Below are positions 53,227 to 62,642 of a DNA stretch of 64,000 bases, one piece after another. Source of the DNA: JBHHYN01 sp046757565. Its GTDB lineage: Bacteria; Pseudomonadota; Gammaproteobacteria; Eutrophobiales; Eutrophobiaceae. Made by a program: the position numbers and the translations under genes. The notes beneath the pieces are model-generated. The model had not been told where the DNA came from and did not search any database. It worked only from the letters and a program-made list of their open reading frames with translations. Each line of letters opens with the position of its first letter. Position 1 is the first letter of the stretch. The stretch spans positions 14,245 through 78,244 of the forward strand of contig JBHHYN010000003.1 in the NCBI GenBank assembly GCA_046757565.1, read 5' to 3'.

Positions 53227-54036
53227 ATGAAAAATAAAACACGTCCCATAGAAGACGGCGAGTATATTCATTCCCTTGCCCGTGGTTTGTCCGTGCTGCG
53301 GACGTTTACCCGGCAGCGGCCGGAAATGACACTCAGTGAGGTGGCCGCGGCTGCCGATTTAAGCCCGGCGGTAGCGCGTCGCTGTCTTAATACCCTGGAG
53401 CACCTGGGCTATGTCGGCAGGAAGGGCAAGCTGTTTTTGCTGCGTCCGGAAGTGATGGTATTTGCCTCTGCTTATCTGGGATCCATGAATGTCGAGGAAG
53501 TGGTACGGCCTTACCTGCAAAACGTCCGGGACAGGACGGGGGACAGCTCTTCGTTGGCGGTGTTATTCCATAGCGATATCCTCTATCTGGTCCATGTTTC
53601 AACCAGGCGAATGATTCGCCTGGACGCCGGCGTCGGCACGCAATTCCCCGTATTCGCCACATCGCTCGGCAGGATTCTCATGGCTTATCAGCACAGGGAT
53701 GTGATTGAGAATTATCTGCATACCACCGAATTCAAGGCGCTCACCGATAAGACGGAGACATCCGTCACTAAACTCAGAACCATCTTTAAAAAGGCGCGGC
53801 GGGATGGTTATACCGCCATTCAGGATGAACTCGACTATGGGATCGTGTCGGTTTCAGTGCCGATCCTGAATGAGAGTAATGAGATCCTGGCCGCTATCAA
53901 CTGTTCTACGTCGACGTCCAGGGTTGCCATGGAAGAAATGATCCGTACACGCTTGCCGGTTCTGAAAGAGGCGGCAAAAACTATCGGGTTGGAACTGCGG
54001 CGCTATCCCATACTGGCCCATTCCGTAGGCCTGTGA
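53227..54036 (+). CDS. IclR-family transcriptional regulator (PcaR/PcaU/PobR type)
   Basis: 269 residues: N-terminal winged helix (MTLSEVAAAADLSPAVARRC, then LEHLGYVGRKGKLFLLRPEV) and the C-terminal effector domain with SVSVPILNESNEILAAIN. This subgroup regulates protocatechuate/catechol catabolism with aromatic or muconate-like effectors. It faces the convergent intradiol dioxygenase gene, which supports that role; its actual targets are not shown. A palindrome at 55194-55207 is one candidate site. Confidence 0.92.
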   Translation: MKNKTRPIEDGEYIHSLARGLSVLRTFTRQRPEMTLSEVAAAADLSPAVARRCLNTLEHLGYVGRKGKLFLLRPEVMVFASAYLGSMNVEEVVRPYLQNVRDRTGDSSSLAVLFHSDILYLVHVSTRRMIRLDAGVGTQFPVFATSLGRILMAYQHRDVIENYLHTTEFKALTDKTETSVTKLRTIFKKARRDGYTAIQDELDYGIVSVSVPILNESNEILAAINCSTSTSRVAMEEMIRTRLPVLKEAAKTIGLELRRYPILAHSVGL

Positions 54037-54105
54037 CCGGGTTAAGGGGATATCTATTCCCCGTGGGTCTCCGGGTATACCGGTTTTATCCCGCGGAGTC
54101 CCCGG

Positions 54106-54972
54106 TTATGGAATGGGCCGTAACCTGAAATCGTAATCAACTGTATAGAAGGGTTTGTCGACACCACGCGCCGCCATCTCCTCCTCGGAATCGTGCCGTT
54201 GCGGGTCATATTTCAGGTCTTTCACGGAGAAGATGGTGTCCGAATCGATATAGGGGGAATTTTTCATATAGGCCATGGTGATGAAGGTTGGATAACCCTC
54301 GGCCTGAATCCGGTAGTGGATATGGGCCGGGCGCTCGCCGTGGCGGCCGAGTTGATCCAGCATGTTCCCCGTGGGGCCGCTGGTGGGCACCGCGTAATTA
54401 CCGGGTATGACCGTCTGGAAATAACACTCTCCCTGTTCGTTGGTGCGTATCTTGGCATAAAAATTCCATTCTTGTTGCGACTCTTCCTGGACGAAGTAGT
54501 GGCCATCATGGCGCGGCTGCCAGATATCGACCACGGCCCCCGCTATGGGTGTCCCGCCCAGATCCAGCACACGGTTGTAAACAAACAGCGGATCTCCATC
54601 GTCATCTTCGCCTATCTTTGCGCCCAGTTCCCGCTCCGGGGCGCCTTCGATCAGCAGCGGGCCCTCGACGTTCGCCCCCGTGGCCTTCTCACTCCCCTGC
54701 TCATCGAGCAGGATACAGAGTTCCGAGATGCCGAGACAGTCAGACATGAGATGGACCTCACCCATGGGAAAATCCTGGTTGGGCTGGGCCAGGCGGAACA
54801 GAAATCGACGGCCGATCTCCAGCTCCTCGGTGCTCAGGTTGACCTCCCTGGCAAAGCCATGCAGGTGGCGGACGAGGCTTGTATAGATCTGGTAAAGCCG
54901 CGGGTTTTTTTTACCGCCATCGCCATGCTCAATGACTGCCTGGGTAATGTTGTCCAGATTGATAGTGGCCAT
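54106..54972 (-). CDS. Intradiol ring-cleavage dioxygenase (catechol/hydroxyquinol 1,2-dioxygenase family)
   Basis: Non-haem Fe(III) enzyme that opens catechol-type rings between the hydroxyls. I start at ATG 54972 (MATINLDNITQAVIEHGDGG) behind a GGGGGAAT site. 288 residues: an N-terminal helical dimer domain, then the beta-sandwich with ligand Tyr in DGHYFVQEE, Tyr in PGNYAVP, and the His pair in ERPAHIHYRI. The insertion and acidic loop (GAKIGEDDDGDPL) make the substrate uncertain; catechol, chlorocatechol and hydroxyquinol types are all possible. Confidence 0.92.
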   Translation of the reverse strand: MATINLDNITQAVIEHGDGGKKNPRLYQIYTSLVRHLHGFAREVNLSTEELEIGRRFLFRLAQPNQDFPMGEVHLMSDCLGISELCILLDEQGSEKATGANVEGPLLIEGAPERELGAKIGEDDDGDPLFVYNRVLDLGGTPIAGAVVDIWQPRHDGHYFVQEESQQEWNFYAKIRTNEQGECYFQTVIPGNYAVPTSGPTGNMLDQLGRHGERPAHIHYRIQAEGYPTFITMAYMKNSPYIDSDTIFSVKDLKYDPQRHDSEEEMAARGVDKPFYTVDYDFRLRPIP

Positions 54973-55331
54973 TAATTCCCCCGTTAAATACTTGTTGATG
55001 ATATTTAAGGCATGTACAGCTGCACAGATTAGCATTGTAAAACCGTGAATTCCATAATGCCTTAAAGTTACATAATAAAAGGTCGCTGGTCGGCAATTGT
55101 GTCAGAGAGGAAATGTGAAGCATTCGCTGGCACTGAGAACTTGCAAATAAATTTCGGCCTAGGTAAGCTCGATTCAGAGATGGATTAAAGTAACTGTACT
55201 GGTACAGGTGGCATTGATGTCCCGGTAGCGAGCTGCCACTGAATCTGGATTCAACGGTAAATGTCTGTCAGCGGACGGGCACTACATCGAATTATTCTTC
55301 AATCAAAATCTAATTAGAGGTAAAGAGCGTT
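54973..55331. other. Intergenic region between dioxygenase and YCII gene
   Basis: About 360 bases holding divergent promoters. The only distinct structure is the palindrome at 55194-55207. No gene is seen. Confidence 0.55.
55194..55207. promoter_or_regulatory. Palindrome, possible operator
   Basis: CTGTAC-TG-GTACAG is a perfect 6-bp inverted repeat with a two-base centre, placed between the divergent dioxygenase and YCII genes. It could bind a dimeric regulator such as the nearby IclR protein; not proven. Confidence 0.35.
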
Positions 55332-55724
55332 ATGACAGAACCAGTGGTTACGCGTGACGAGATTATGCAGGCGTGCGAGGGGATGCTGCGGAAACAGTTT
55401 TTTGTGGTGTTGACTACTCCCGCCAATGGCCTTGGGCCTGTAATGGAAAATCTTGAACCACATTTGAAATTCCAGGTTGAACTCGAGGAGAAAGGTATCA
55501 TGTTCGGGGCCGGCCCATTTTTCACTGATGACATGAAGGAATGGCGGGGTGATGGCATGGTGATACTCCGGGCTGACACCATGGAAGAGGCGGACAAGAT
55601 CGCAGCCTCTGATCCGATGCATCAAAGTGGTGCCAGGAGCTACAAGATTCGTCCATGGTTGATGAATGAAGGAACCATGACCCTTAAGGTGCGTTTTTCA
55701 GATGGGAGTAGAGAGATTGTGTAG
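55332..55724 (+). CDS. YCII-family protein
   Basis: 130-residue protein with the YCII/muconolactone-isomerase-like ferredoxin fold: RKQFFVVLTTPANG, a conserved His-containing helix (ENLEPHLKFQVELEEKGI), GAGPF, and EEADKIAASDPMHQSGARSY. YCII proteins are often found in aromatic or chlorinated-ring pathways and may act on small lactones or intermediates. It is divergent from the dioxygenase and 24 bases ahead of cytochrome b561. Confidence 0.82.
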   Translation: MTEPVVTRDEIMQACEGMLRKQFFVVLTTPANGLGPVMENLEPHLKFQVELEEKGIMFGAGPFFTDDMKEWRGDGMVILRADTMEEADKIAASDPMHQSGARSYKIRPWLMNEGTMTLKVRFSDGSREIV

Positions 55725-55748
55725 CTGTTTACTGTCATAAACAGACCG

Positions 55749-56339
55749 ATGCAGCACAATACAAATTCAGTCTGGAGCGCATTGTCCAAGTTTTATCACT
55801 GGACTATTGCCATTTGTTTTCTTATCTCCTCCGGCATAGCTTGCTATCTGTTTGCACTGGACCGATTTACCAGCGAAGCGGACGAACGGGCGTTCCTATC
55901 CGTAATTTTCTGGCATAAAAGTTTCGGTGCGCTGGTCTTTTTTCTTGCATTTTTCAGTATTTACTGGCGCATGAAGAACAGACCTCCCGAGTTGCCCGAA
56001 AGACTGCCTGGCTGGCAGCATAAGGCCACCGATATCATGCACTGGCTGCTATTTGCCATGATGATCATTGTGCCTGTTACGGGGCTGATTGGTACGGAGA
56101 TTGGTAATTACAAATTTTCATTTTTTTATCTGTTCGACATTCCACATTTCTATCCGGCCGATAAAGAACTGGCCGATATACCCTATGCGATACATATCTA
56201 TATCGTCTGGGTTGCCGCAGTATTACTGCTTATTCATATAGGCGCGTCTTTACTCCACCACTTCTATTACAGGGATAATATCTTACGGCGCATGCTGCCG
56301 GCGATGTTGGTCATGCAGGATGTTCAGGATCAAGACTGA
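55749..56339 (+). CDS. Cytochrome b561 family protein
   Basis: 196-residue inner-membrane di-haem protein with four helices: KFYHWTIAICFLISSGIACYL, WHKSFGALVFFLAFFSIY, HKATDIMHWLLFAMMIIVP and HIYIVWVAAVLLLIHIGASL. His residues at helix ends (YHW, WHK, MHW, LIHIG) fit haem ligation. Bacterial b561 passes electrons from quinol to periplasmic acceptors or superoxide. Its partner is unknown. It directly precedes a broken nitroreductase gene in the same frame. Confidence 0.9.
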   Translation: MQHNTNSVWSALSKFYHWTIAICFLISSGIACYLFALDRFTSEADERAFLSVIFWHKSFGALVFFLAFFSIYWRMKNRPPELPERLPGWQHKATDIMHWLLFAMMIIVPVTGLIGTEIGNYKFSFFYLFDIPHFYPADKELADIPYAIHIYIVWVAAVLLLIHIGASLLHHFYYRDNILRRMLPAMLVMQDVQDQD

Positions 56340-56351
56340 GTAAACACGATT

Positions 56352-56624
56352 GACGGTAACGCACTGAACATAATCTTCCATGCTGCCCGTTCATAAAACG
56401 GGTGGCGGGACAAACCGGTCAGTGACGAGCAGCTACAGCAGATTTATGAACTGACCAGATGGGGGACAACCTGCGCCAATGGTTGTCCGATGCGTATCGT
56501 ATTCCGCGAGGATAGTGAAGCAATACGGCAGTTGGTCAGTGTCACGCCGGATGTGAATAAAGACAAAGTTCGCCAGGCGCCTGTCAGCGCACACATAAAT
56601 TTTACTGGCGAGCCAATTTTTTAG
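56352..56624 (+). pseudogene. Remnant of a RutE/HadB-like nitroreductase
   Basis: In frame 0 the sequence DGNALNIIFHAARS, then a TAA stop (56394-56396), then NGWRDKPVSDEQLQQIYEL and RWGTTCANGCPMRIVF is clearly the N-terminal part of the malonic semialdehyde reductase/nitroreductase family. It has no start codon, an internal stop, and ends in TAG at 56622 after about 90 residues, roughly half the family length. The C-terminal half is missing. Confidence 0.8.
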
Positions 56625-57445
56625 CGCTGTTGTAAGAACTGAATGATTGTATTGTTATAGGCTTCAGGTTCAAGCATATTGATCATGTGCCCTCCGCCCG
56701 GGATGACTGCTTTTTTTGCGCCCGGGATTTCATTTGAGAATTTTTCCGCGGTCAGCGCGAACCATGGCGTTTCTTCAGCGCCGATGATAATAAGGGTCGG
56801 CATGTTGATTTGATCAAGCCGATGAACAGCATCAATGCCAATACCGGTTTGTTCTTCCATATCACCGGCCAGATCTCTGGCCGGGTAATCATTCAAAATC
56901 TCCATTATTTTTTGTTTGACAGCAGCATGCCCGGTCGGGATCTGCATCAGTGGATGTTTCAACCATTCTTGTCTGAATTGTTCAATATCACCGGCACGGA
57001 CCAGCTCTGAATAATATTCCATGGGAATATGATCAGGCTGCTCAGCAGGCGGACTAAAACCATCCAGTGCCGGAGCGTGCAGGATCATAGTATTTAGCTT
57101 TTCGGGTCTTGTCAGTGCATAACGCACGGTAATCCTGCCCCCTTGTGACATGCCCAGCACGGCGGCGCTGTCAATTTCAAGTTGCTCGAGGATGTCATCA
57201 AGATCACTCAGCTCTCTGTCCATACTGGGCTTGCTTGCAGTAGCGCCAAAGCCACGTCGATCAAAAGAAACGACCTTGAAATGCTGGCTGAGTGCCGGCA
57301 GTTGATATAGCCACATACGTCGATCCAGAGTCCAGCCGTGCAGGAGGATCAACGGTTCACCGGTACCACGCACGTCGGCATGAATGATATGTCCGTCCTT
57401 ACATGTAACAACTGCTTGTGTATCAGGGTCCGGTTGTTTATTCAT
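56621..57445 (-). CDS. Alpha/beta hydrolase
   Basis: 274-residue serine hydrolase fold: oxyanion loop GEPLILLHGWTLDRRMW, nucleophile elbow VLGMSQGG (Ser), an acid in IIIGAEETPW area and catalytic His in PGGGHMINMLEPEAY. It is similar in style to 3-oxoadipate enol-lactonase (PcaD/CatD) and to general esterases; the substrate is open. It ends over the nitroreductase remnant. A fragment of a related hydrolase lies at 58896-58976. Confidence 0.88.
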   Translation of the reverse strand: MNKQPDPDTQAVVTCKDGHIIHADVRGTGEPLILLHGWTLDRRMWLYQLPALSQHFKVVSFDRRGFGATASKPSMDRELSDLDDILEQLEIDSAAVLGMSQGGRITVRYALTRPEKLNTMILHAPALDGFSPPAEQPDHIPMEYYSELVRAGDIEQFRQEWLKHPLMQIPTGHAAVKQKIMEILNDYPARDLAGDMEEQTGIGIDAVHRLDQINMPTLIIIGAEETPWFALTAEKFSNEIPGAKKAVIPGGGHMINMLEPEAYNNTIIQFLQQR

Positions 57446-57702
57446 TTTTCATTATTTTAGTATCAGGATATACAGTGATGTCATCTGTGGGTATTGATCA
57501 ACATCAAAAAAGGGCGGGAAGTTTAACATCAAGCTCAATAAAGTCAGCTAAATTCAAGATGCTGGTTCAATGTAAAGGTATTGCAACTGGGGAAATAGCA
57601 CAAACAACAATATTATTACAAGTGAGTGCAGATGATAGCTTGCTGCAACTTCTACTTTCGGGTAAAACTGGTTGACCATCGATGGTGGCCAGGAGAGAAA
57701 AA

Positions 57703-58848
57703 ATGTTACGAAGCACTGACAGGTTTTTAACCACCCATGTCGGCAGTCTTCCACGTGCCGAGGATTTGACCCACATGATGTGGGCCCGCGAAGACGGCAT
57801 CCCGGTCGATAAGCAGGCCTTGCGTGAACGGGTACACCAGGCCGTGCTGGATGTCGTCAAGAAACAACAGGAACTGGGCGTGGACCTGGTCAATGACGGT
57901 GAAGCATCCAAACCCAGCTACGCGACCTATGTCAAGGACAGGTTGGCCGGTTTCGGAGGAGGTGACAATTCATACGTGTTTGATGACCTGGTTGACTTTC
58001 CTCAACTTGCCCGCCGTGTCGGTGAAGATCCATCACGTCAACATCGCCACTCACCCGCATGCAATGGTCCTATCAGCATGCGTAATATTGATGGACCGAC
58101 TGAAGATATCGCTAATCTGACCGAGGCTGTCGGTGCAGATAAACTGGATCATGTTTTTGTCAGTGCCGCTTCTCCCGGCGTCACCTCGATATTTTTCAAA
58201 AACCAGTATTACTCCTCACATGAAGAGTATGTGTTCGCCATTGCCGATGCCATGCGTGAGGAATACGAAGCCATCGCCGCATCCGGCGCGACCCTGCAAG
58301 TAGATTGTCCGGACCTCGCCATGGGACGACACCTGAATTCAGATGGAATGAGTCTGGAAGATTTTCGCAAACAGGCGGCCATGCATATCGAAGCATTGAA
58401 CCACGCCGTGGCCAATATCCCGGCGGAACAGCTACGCATGCACCTGTGTTGGGGTAACTATGGCGGCCCGCACCACTGTGATATCAACCTGTCTGACATA
58501 ATCGATATCGTGTTACCGGCCAGGCCCATGATGCTGTTGATGGAGGCCGCCAACCCACGCCATGCCCATGAGTGGGTTCTGTTTGAAACCATCAAGCTAC
58601 CTGAGGGAAAAATATTGTGCCCCGGCGTCATCGAGTGTCAATCCAACTACATCGAACACCCGGAGCTGGTGGCGCAACGGATCAAACGCTATGCCGACCT
58701 GGTCGGACGGGAAAATATCATGGCCGGAACCGATTGCGGTTTCAGTATTCATGTGGGGCAGGCAGCCATCGATCCAGACGTGGTCTGGTTGAAGCTTGAA
58801 TCATTGGTAGAGGGCGCACGCATCGCCTCTCGGCAGTGCTGGAAGTAA
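57703..58848 (+). CDS. MetE C-terminal-like (cobalamin-independent methyltransferase/UROD superfamily) protein
   Basis: Zinc-dependent thiol alkyltransferase fold, the catalytic half of cobalamin-independent methionine synthase, also seen in epoxyalkane:coenzyme M transferase. ATG 57703 with an AGGAGAG site is used. 381 residues: FLTTHVGSLPRAEDL (phosphate/substrate loop), LVNDGEASKPSYATYV, the zinc His-x-Cys in MHLCWGNYGGPHH, and a distal Cys in AGTDCGFSIH. It lacks the N-terminal MetE domain, so it is not housekeeping MetE. Acceptor and donor are unknown; a role in dealkylating an aromatic or thiol substrate is possible. Confidence 0.85.
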   Translation: MLRSTDRFLTTHVGSLPRAEDLTHMMWAREDGIPVDKQALRERVHQAVLDVVKKQQELGVDLVNDGEASKPSYATYVKDRLAGFGGGDNSYVFDDLVDFPQLARRVGEDPSRQHRHSPACNGPISMRNIDGPTEDIANLTEAVGADKLDHVFVSAASPGVTSIFFKNQYYSSHEEYVFAIADAMREEYEAIAASGATLQVDCPDLAMGRHLNSDGMSLEDFRKQAAMHIEALNHAVANIPAEQLRMHLCWGNYGGPHHCDINLSDIIDIVLPARPMMLLMEAANPRHAHEWVLFETIKLPEGKILCPGVIECQSNYIEHPELVAQRIKRYADLVGRENIMAGTDCGFSIHVGQAAIDPDVVWLKLESLVEGARIASRQCWK

Positions 58849-58895
58849 AGATCGGCACTCGTAACAAATAACAACAGACACGCCACAATGACTAC

Positions 58896-58976
58896 CCACA
58901 TCCTGCGATCCAACGCCAGGCCGTCGCCCGCCATGTTGAAGGCGATGCGGCAGCCGTCCCGCATTTCAAACTGCAC
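58896..58976 (-). pseudogene. Fragment of an alpha/beta hydrolase gene
   Basis: Read on the minus strand the sequence QFEMRDGCRIAFNMAGDG is the typical first strand of an alpha/beta hydrolase, then jumps to ALDRRMW, the segment that follows the oxyanion loop in the intact gene at 56621-57445. The loop between (ILLHGW) is missing and the frame soon turns into non-protein-like sequence. Probably a decayed copy. Confidence 0.4.
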
Positions 58977-59008
58977 GGTGAATCCGGAAGAAAACAGGAA
59001 GCAACGGG

Positions 59009-59776
59009 TTATTCCATCTCAAACGGGATCGCCTCCTCTATGACGTTCCACATCACACCGGCGCTCGGGTTCTCCATCTCCTCCAGGAGATGACCGACCA
59101 GGCCCCCGCACCTCGCGGTGAGGACGATACCCCGCATAATCTTTGCCGGCAGGCCGGCCTCGGCAAGCACTGCGGCCATGGCGGCGCTGATATTGGTGGG
59201 TAGTTTTTTGCCCAGTTCCCGTTCGAGACAGCTTTCGACTTGGTGCATGGCCTTGATGTAATCGCCCTTGACCCCTGCAGTTTCGGCGACTTCCAGCAGT
59301 CGCGCTACCCTGGGATCGCCCTGCCTGTGGATGGGATGCCCGAATCCCGGAACCGGTTTTTTCTGCGCCCGGAAGGCCCTGATCTCGGCGATGGCAACCT
59401 CCTCCTGTTCCGCTTCCGGGGCCGCAACGACCTTGTCGAACAGTTTGGCGCATTCGCTTGCCGTGCCGGCGAAGCGGTCGCCCACCCCGAGAAGACCGGC
59501 GGCAATCGCTCCCTGAAACGCCTCGGGGGCGCCGAGAATGGTCATTCGTGTGGCAATCGATGACGGAATAATGCCGTGTTCCATGATGGTGACCAACACC
59601 GCATCCGTAATCGTGAGCTGCATGGCATTCGGCATCTCGCCCAGCAGGTGGAATAACAACATCTCGGTAAAGGTGACCTTTCCCATCAGGTCGTTGACGA
59701 GATTTTTATTACGAATCATGATGTGTTCCTCATCATATCCGCATAATTTCGTGGTTTTGCGTAGCGTTTTTGCCAT
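59009..59776 (-). CDS. Short citrate synthase-like / citryl-CoA lyase-type protein
   Basis: 255-residue member of the citrate synthase superfamily with only the core: LFHLLGEMPNAMQLTITDA, the His loop EHGIIPSSIATRM, the CoA-binding PGFGHPIHRQGDPRV and TARCGGLVGHLLEEMENP at the end. It has the catalytic His positions but is much shorter than full citrate synthase. Such proteins are annotated as citryl-CoA lyase and occur in aromatic catabolism islands; the true reaction here is unknown. An AAGGAGT site precedes the ATG. Confidence 0.85.
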   Translation of the reverse strand: MAKTLRKTTKLCGYDEEHIMIRNKNLVNDLMGKVTFTEMLLFHLLGEMPNAMQLTITDAVLVTIMEHGIIPSSIATRMTILGAPEAFQGAIAAGLLGVGDRFAGTASECAKLFDKVVAAPEAEQEEVAIAEIRAFRAQKKPVPGFGHPIHRQGDPRVARLLEVAETAGVKGDYIKAMHQVESCLERELGKKLPTNISAAMAAVLAEAGLPAKIMRGIVLTARCGGLVGHLLEEMENPSAGVMWNVIEEAIPFEME

Positions 59777-60248
59777 GCTGGTTACTCCTTAAAAGTTTAA
59801 ATAGTTATCCGCCGGCGGCGATAAGAAGACAGAAGAAGAATCCCCGCGCTGTCATCGCGTTGCGCGGGACGAAGCAGCCTGGAGCAGCGGGTTTGTCCCG
59901 CACGCACCCATGCAGCATCTCATTAAATTGCCCTATATATACCACAGAAATAGATGTCGCAGACAGGATCTGTTCGCGCTCTTACCGGGAATGTTATCCA
60001 CGATCTTTCTTTCGCAGGCAGCGTCCGGACATGCCGGCTCTGATTCTTCAGAAATGTTCGGCCCTGTTTACGATCGCCCTTTGGTACCAATAGCGTGGTT
60101 CCTGCTTTGTTGTCCCCGTCGCACCTGCTGGGAACGGTGAATATTCGCATATCGAACTTGACTTCGGTATGCGAAAATATTATATATATTCATTCAGGGG
60201 AATATCATACATTCACCGGGAATCTTAACAGGCCGGGGAGGGGGTATA
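59777..60248. other. Intergenic region upstream of the TonB receptor
   Basis: About 470 bases, divergent promoters, no gene. Contains the inverted repeat at 60140-60181 and an AT-rich stretch TATTATATATATTC directly after it. Confidence 0.55.
60140..60181 (+). promoter_or_regulatory. Inverted repeat upstream of the TonB receptor
   Basis: AATATTCGCATA (60140-60151) and TATGCGAAAATATT (60168-60181) are complementary apart from two extra A bases. This may be an operator or an mRNA hairpin about 70 bases before the receptor gene. Confidence 0.4.
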
Positions 60249-62534
60249 ATGATGCAAGGCAAGGTATCAGGTCGAAGCGTAGTGCTGTGTATGGCGATGG
60301 CGGGATTTGTTCTGTCCGTGTCCGCGCAAACCGTCTTGGAAGAGATCACCGTCACTGCCAGGAAACGCGCGGAATCCTATGAGGATGTGCCCATCGCCGT
60401 CAACGCCTTTACTGCGGAGGAGATCGAGTCCGCGGGCATCGATACGCCGCAGGACTTCATCGCCCTGACGCCCAACGTCACCCAGGTTCAGACCCAGAAC
60501 CAGGGTACCTCGTTTGTCACGATCCGGGGTATCTCCCAGGCCAGAAACAGCGAAACATCGGTGGCCATCCTGGTCGATGGCGTGCTGGAGACCAACCCGG
60601 CCCAGTTTAACCAGCAGTTGTTCGATGTGGAAGATATACAGGTGCTGAAAGGCCCCCAGGGCGCGTTGTACGGCCGCGACGCCATCGGCGGCGCCATTAT
60701 CATCCGCACCAAGCAACCCACGGATGAATATCATGGCAAGCTCAAGGTGGGTGGCGATAACGGCCCCGGCTACAAGGTCCAGGCCAGCCTCAGCGGCCCC
60801 GTCCCCGGTATGGACACCCTCAAGTTCCGCGGCGCATTCTCCTACGTCGATACCGACGGCGTCATCGACAACCCCGTCCTGCGTGAAGAGGCCGATCCCT
60901 TCAGGGATGTCTCGGGCCGCTTCAAGCTGCTGTGGCAACCCACGGACAACTTCAGCGCCGATGCGCGTTTCAGTATTTCACAGGTTGACACCCAGGGGTT
61001 TTATTTCAACATCAGAAACAGCGCGCCGCCTCTCTTTCCCGGCGCACCTGCAGTGCTTGGCCTCGGCAATAAGAGTTCCGTCAATGACACCAGCCTGCCG
61101 GTACGGGTCAACAACGCCGGCGATGACGATCGGGACCTGCTTAATTTTTCCCTGAAGCTGGACTACACCAGCAGCTACGGCACCCTGACCAGCATCACCG
61201 CCTACGACCGCACTAAAGAGATCATCACCGGCGACGCCTTCGATTTTCTGCCAACCGCGGAATCATTCAATGAGACTGTACTTTCGCCTATATTTTTAGG
61301 TCTTCCTGTCGGTGCCATCCCTGATTTCAATCAGAGCCAGTATCTGGATGTGGACGCCTTCAGCCAGGAGATCCGCTTTACCTCCCCGGCCGAGAACCGC
61401 TTTCGCTGGATCGCCGGGATCTATTTCGTGTTGACGGACCGCTTTATCTCTACCGGCAATATGGTCGACACCGGCGGCGGTGTGTTTAAGGTGTTCAGGA
61501 GTCCGCGTGGTAACTTCCCTTTTGATTTCGCTACCGATCCCGTCAATCCCCAGGCGACCTTCCTGTCGGATTCCCAGGACAATTTCGCCTTCGCCGCCTT
61601 CGGAGAGATGAGCTTCGATATTGATGAGGACCTGGAGCTGTCGTTTGCGCTGCGTTACGACCGCGACCACCGGCAGAACACCACCGATACGCCGAATGCC
61701 TTTTTTGCCGGCAATCTCGTCGGCGCGTCATTCCAGGGCGAGGTCCGGCAAAGGACCTGGGATGACCTGCAGCCGAAGATCACCCTGCGTTTCAGGCCCA
61801 TGGAAAACCTGATGTTCTATGGTAGCTTTAGCCGGGGCTTTCGCAGCGGCGGCTTCAACCAGAGCGGCGTCTCCGCCGCCGGTGTGCCGGGAGTCGGCGA
61901 CACCTTCGATCAGGAGACTGCCAACACCATCGAAGGGGGGCTCAAGGCGCAACTCTTTGACAAAAGGCTGAACCTCTCGCTCAGCGCCTTCGATACCAGG
62001 GCGGAAGGGTCCAATTTCTTCGTGTTCCTGGTTGCCTCCAGCACCCAGAACCTTGGGAACTTTGATGCGGTCGATTTTGACGGGATCGAATTCGAGGTCG
62101 CCGCGCGGCTGGCCGAGGGGCTGGACCTGAATGTGGGTCTGGGCTATACCAAGAGTAATATTTCCGAATCCAAGCGGCCCACCGACATCGGCAACAGGGC
62201 CCCGAACGTCTCCAAATACACCGCCAATGTCACCGGTAAGTACGAACGGCCTCTGTTTGCCGGGATTGATGGCTTTGTCCGGGTCGATTACCAGTATATC
62301 GGCAATACCTCGTTTTTTGACGCAGACGCCAATAATGTGCCGGTCCCCACGAACAACCGTAAGCCACTGAATCTGGTGGATCTCCGTTTCGGGGTCCGGG
62401 GCAGCGACTGGTCCGTGACCGCCTGGTCGAAGAACCTCAACGATCTGAGGTACAACGCCGAGTACTCCCCCGGCGGATTTGTCTTCAAGGCGCCGCCGAG
62501 GCGTTGGGGCGTGGATTTCATGAAGGAGTTCTGA
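60249..62534 (+). CDS. TonB-dependent outer membrane receptor
   Basis: 761-residue outer-membrane transporter with a signal peptide (VLCMAMAGFVLSVSA), a TonB box-like segment just after it (LEEITVTARKRAESYEDVP), a plug domain (SVAILVDGVLETNPAQF, EDIQVLKGPQGALYGRDAIGG) and a 22-strand barrel ending in Phe (WGVDFMKEF). The style is that of proteobacterial catabolic TonB receptors rather than a clear siderophore or B12 receptor. Substrate unknown; its neighbours suggest an aromatic or plant-derived compound. Uptake of a lanthanide complex is possible but nothing shows it. Confidence 0.93.
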   Translation: MMQGKVSGRSVVLCMAMAGFVLSVSAQTVLEEITVTARKRAESYEDVPIAVNAFTAEEIESAGIDTPQDFIALTPNVTQVQTQNQGTSFVTIRGISQARNSETSVAILVDGVLETNPAQFNQQLFDVEDIQVLKGPQGALYGRDAIGGAIIIRTKQPTDEYHGKLKVGGDNGPGYKVQASLSGPVPGMDTLKFRGAFSYVDTDGVIDNPVLREEADPFRDVSGRFKLLWQPTDNFSADARFSISQVDTQGFYFNIRNSAPPLFPGAPAVLGLGNKSSVNDTSLPVRVNNAGDDDRDLLNFSLKLDYTSSYGTLTSITAYDRTKEIITGDAFDFLPTAESFNETVLSPIFLGLPVGAIPDFNQSQYLDVDAFSQEIRFTSPAENRFRWIAGIYFVLTDRFISTGNMVDTGGGVFKVFRSPRGNFPFDFATDPVNPQATFLSDSQDNFAFAAFGEMSFDIDEDLELSFALRYDRDHRQNTTDTPNAFFAGNLVGASFQGEVRQRTWDDLQPKITLRFRPMENLMFYGSFSRGFRSGGFNQSGVSAAGVPGVGDTFDQETANTIEGGLKAQLFDKRLNLSLSAFDTRAEGSNFFVFLVASSTQNLGNFDAVDFDGIEFEVAARLAEGLDLNVGLGYTKSNISESKRPTDIGNRAPNVSKYTANVTGKYERPLFAGIDGFVRVDYQYIGNTSFFDADANNVPVPTNNRKPLNLVDLRFGVRGSDWSVTAWSKNLNDLRYNAEYSPGGFVFKAPPRRWGVDFMKEF

Positions 62535-62642
62535 GATACATTTTTCAGCGACCCTGTTTGGCTGGTTGAGACGCTCATCTTCACGTTCGAGCAAGACTGT
62601 CCCCGTTTTTTTAATGAGTAAAATATCCAGGTATAAAAAACG

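Noticed and set aside
58877..59040. Short plus-strand frame after the MetE-like gene
   Set aside because: No domain or ribosome site; it lies opposite a hydrolase remnant and runs into the citrate-synthase-like gene.
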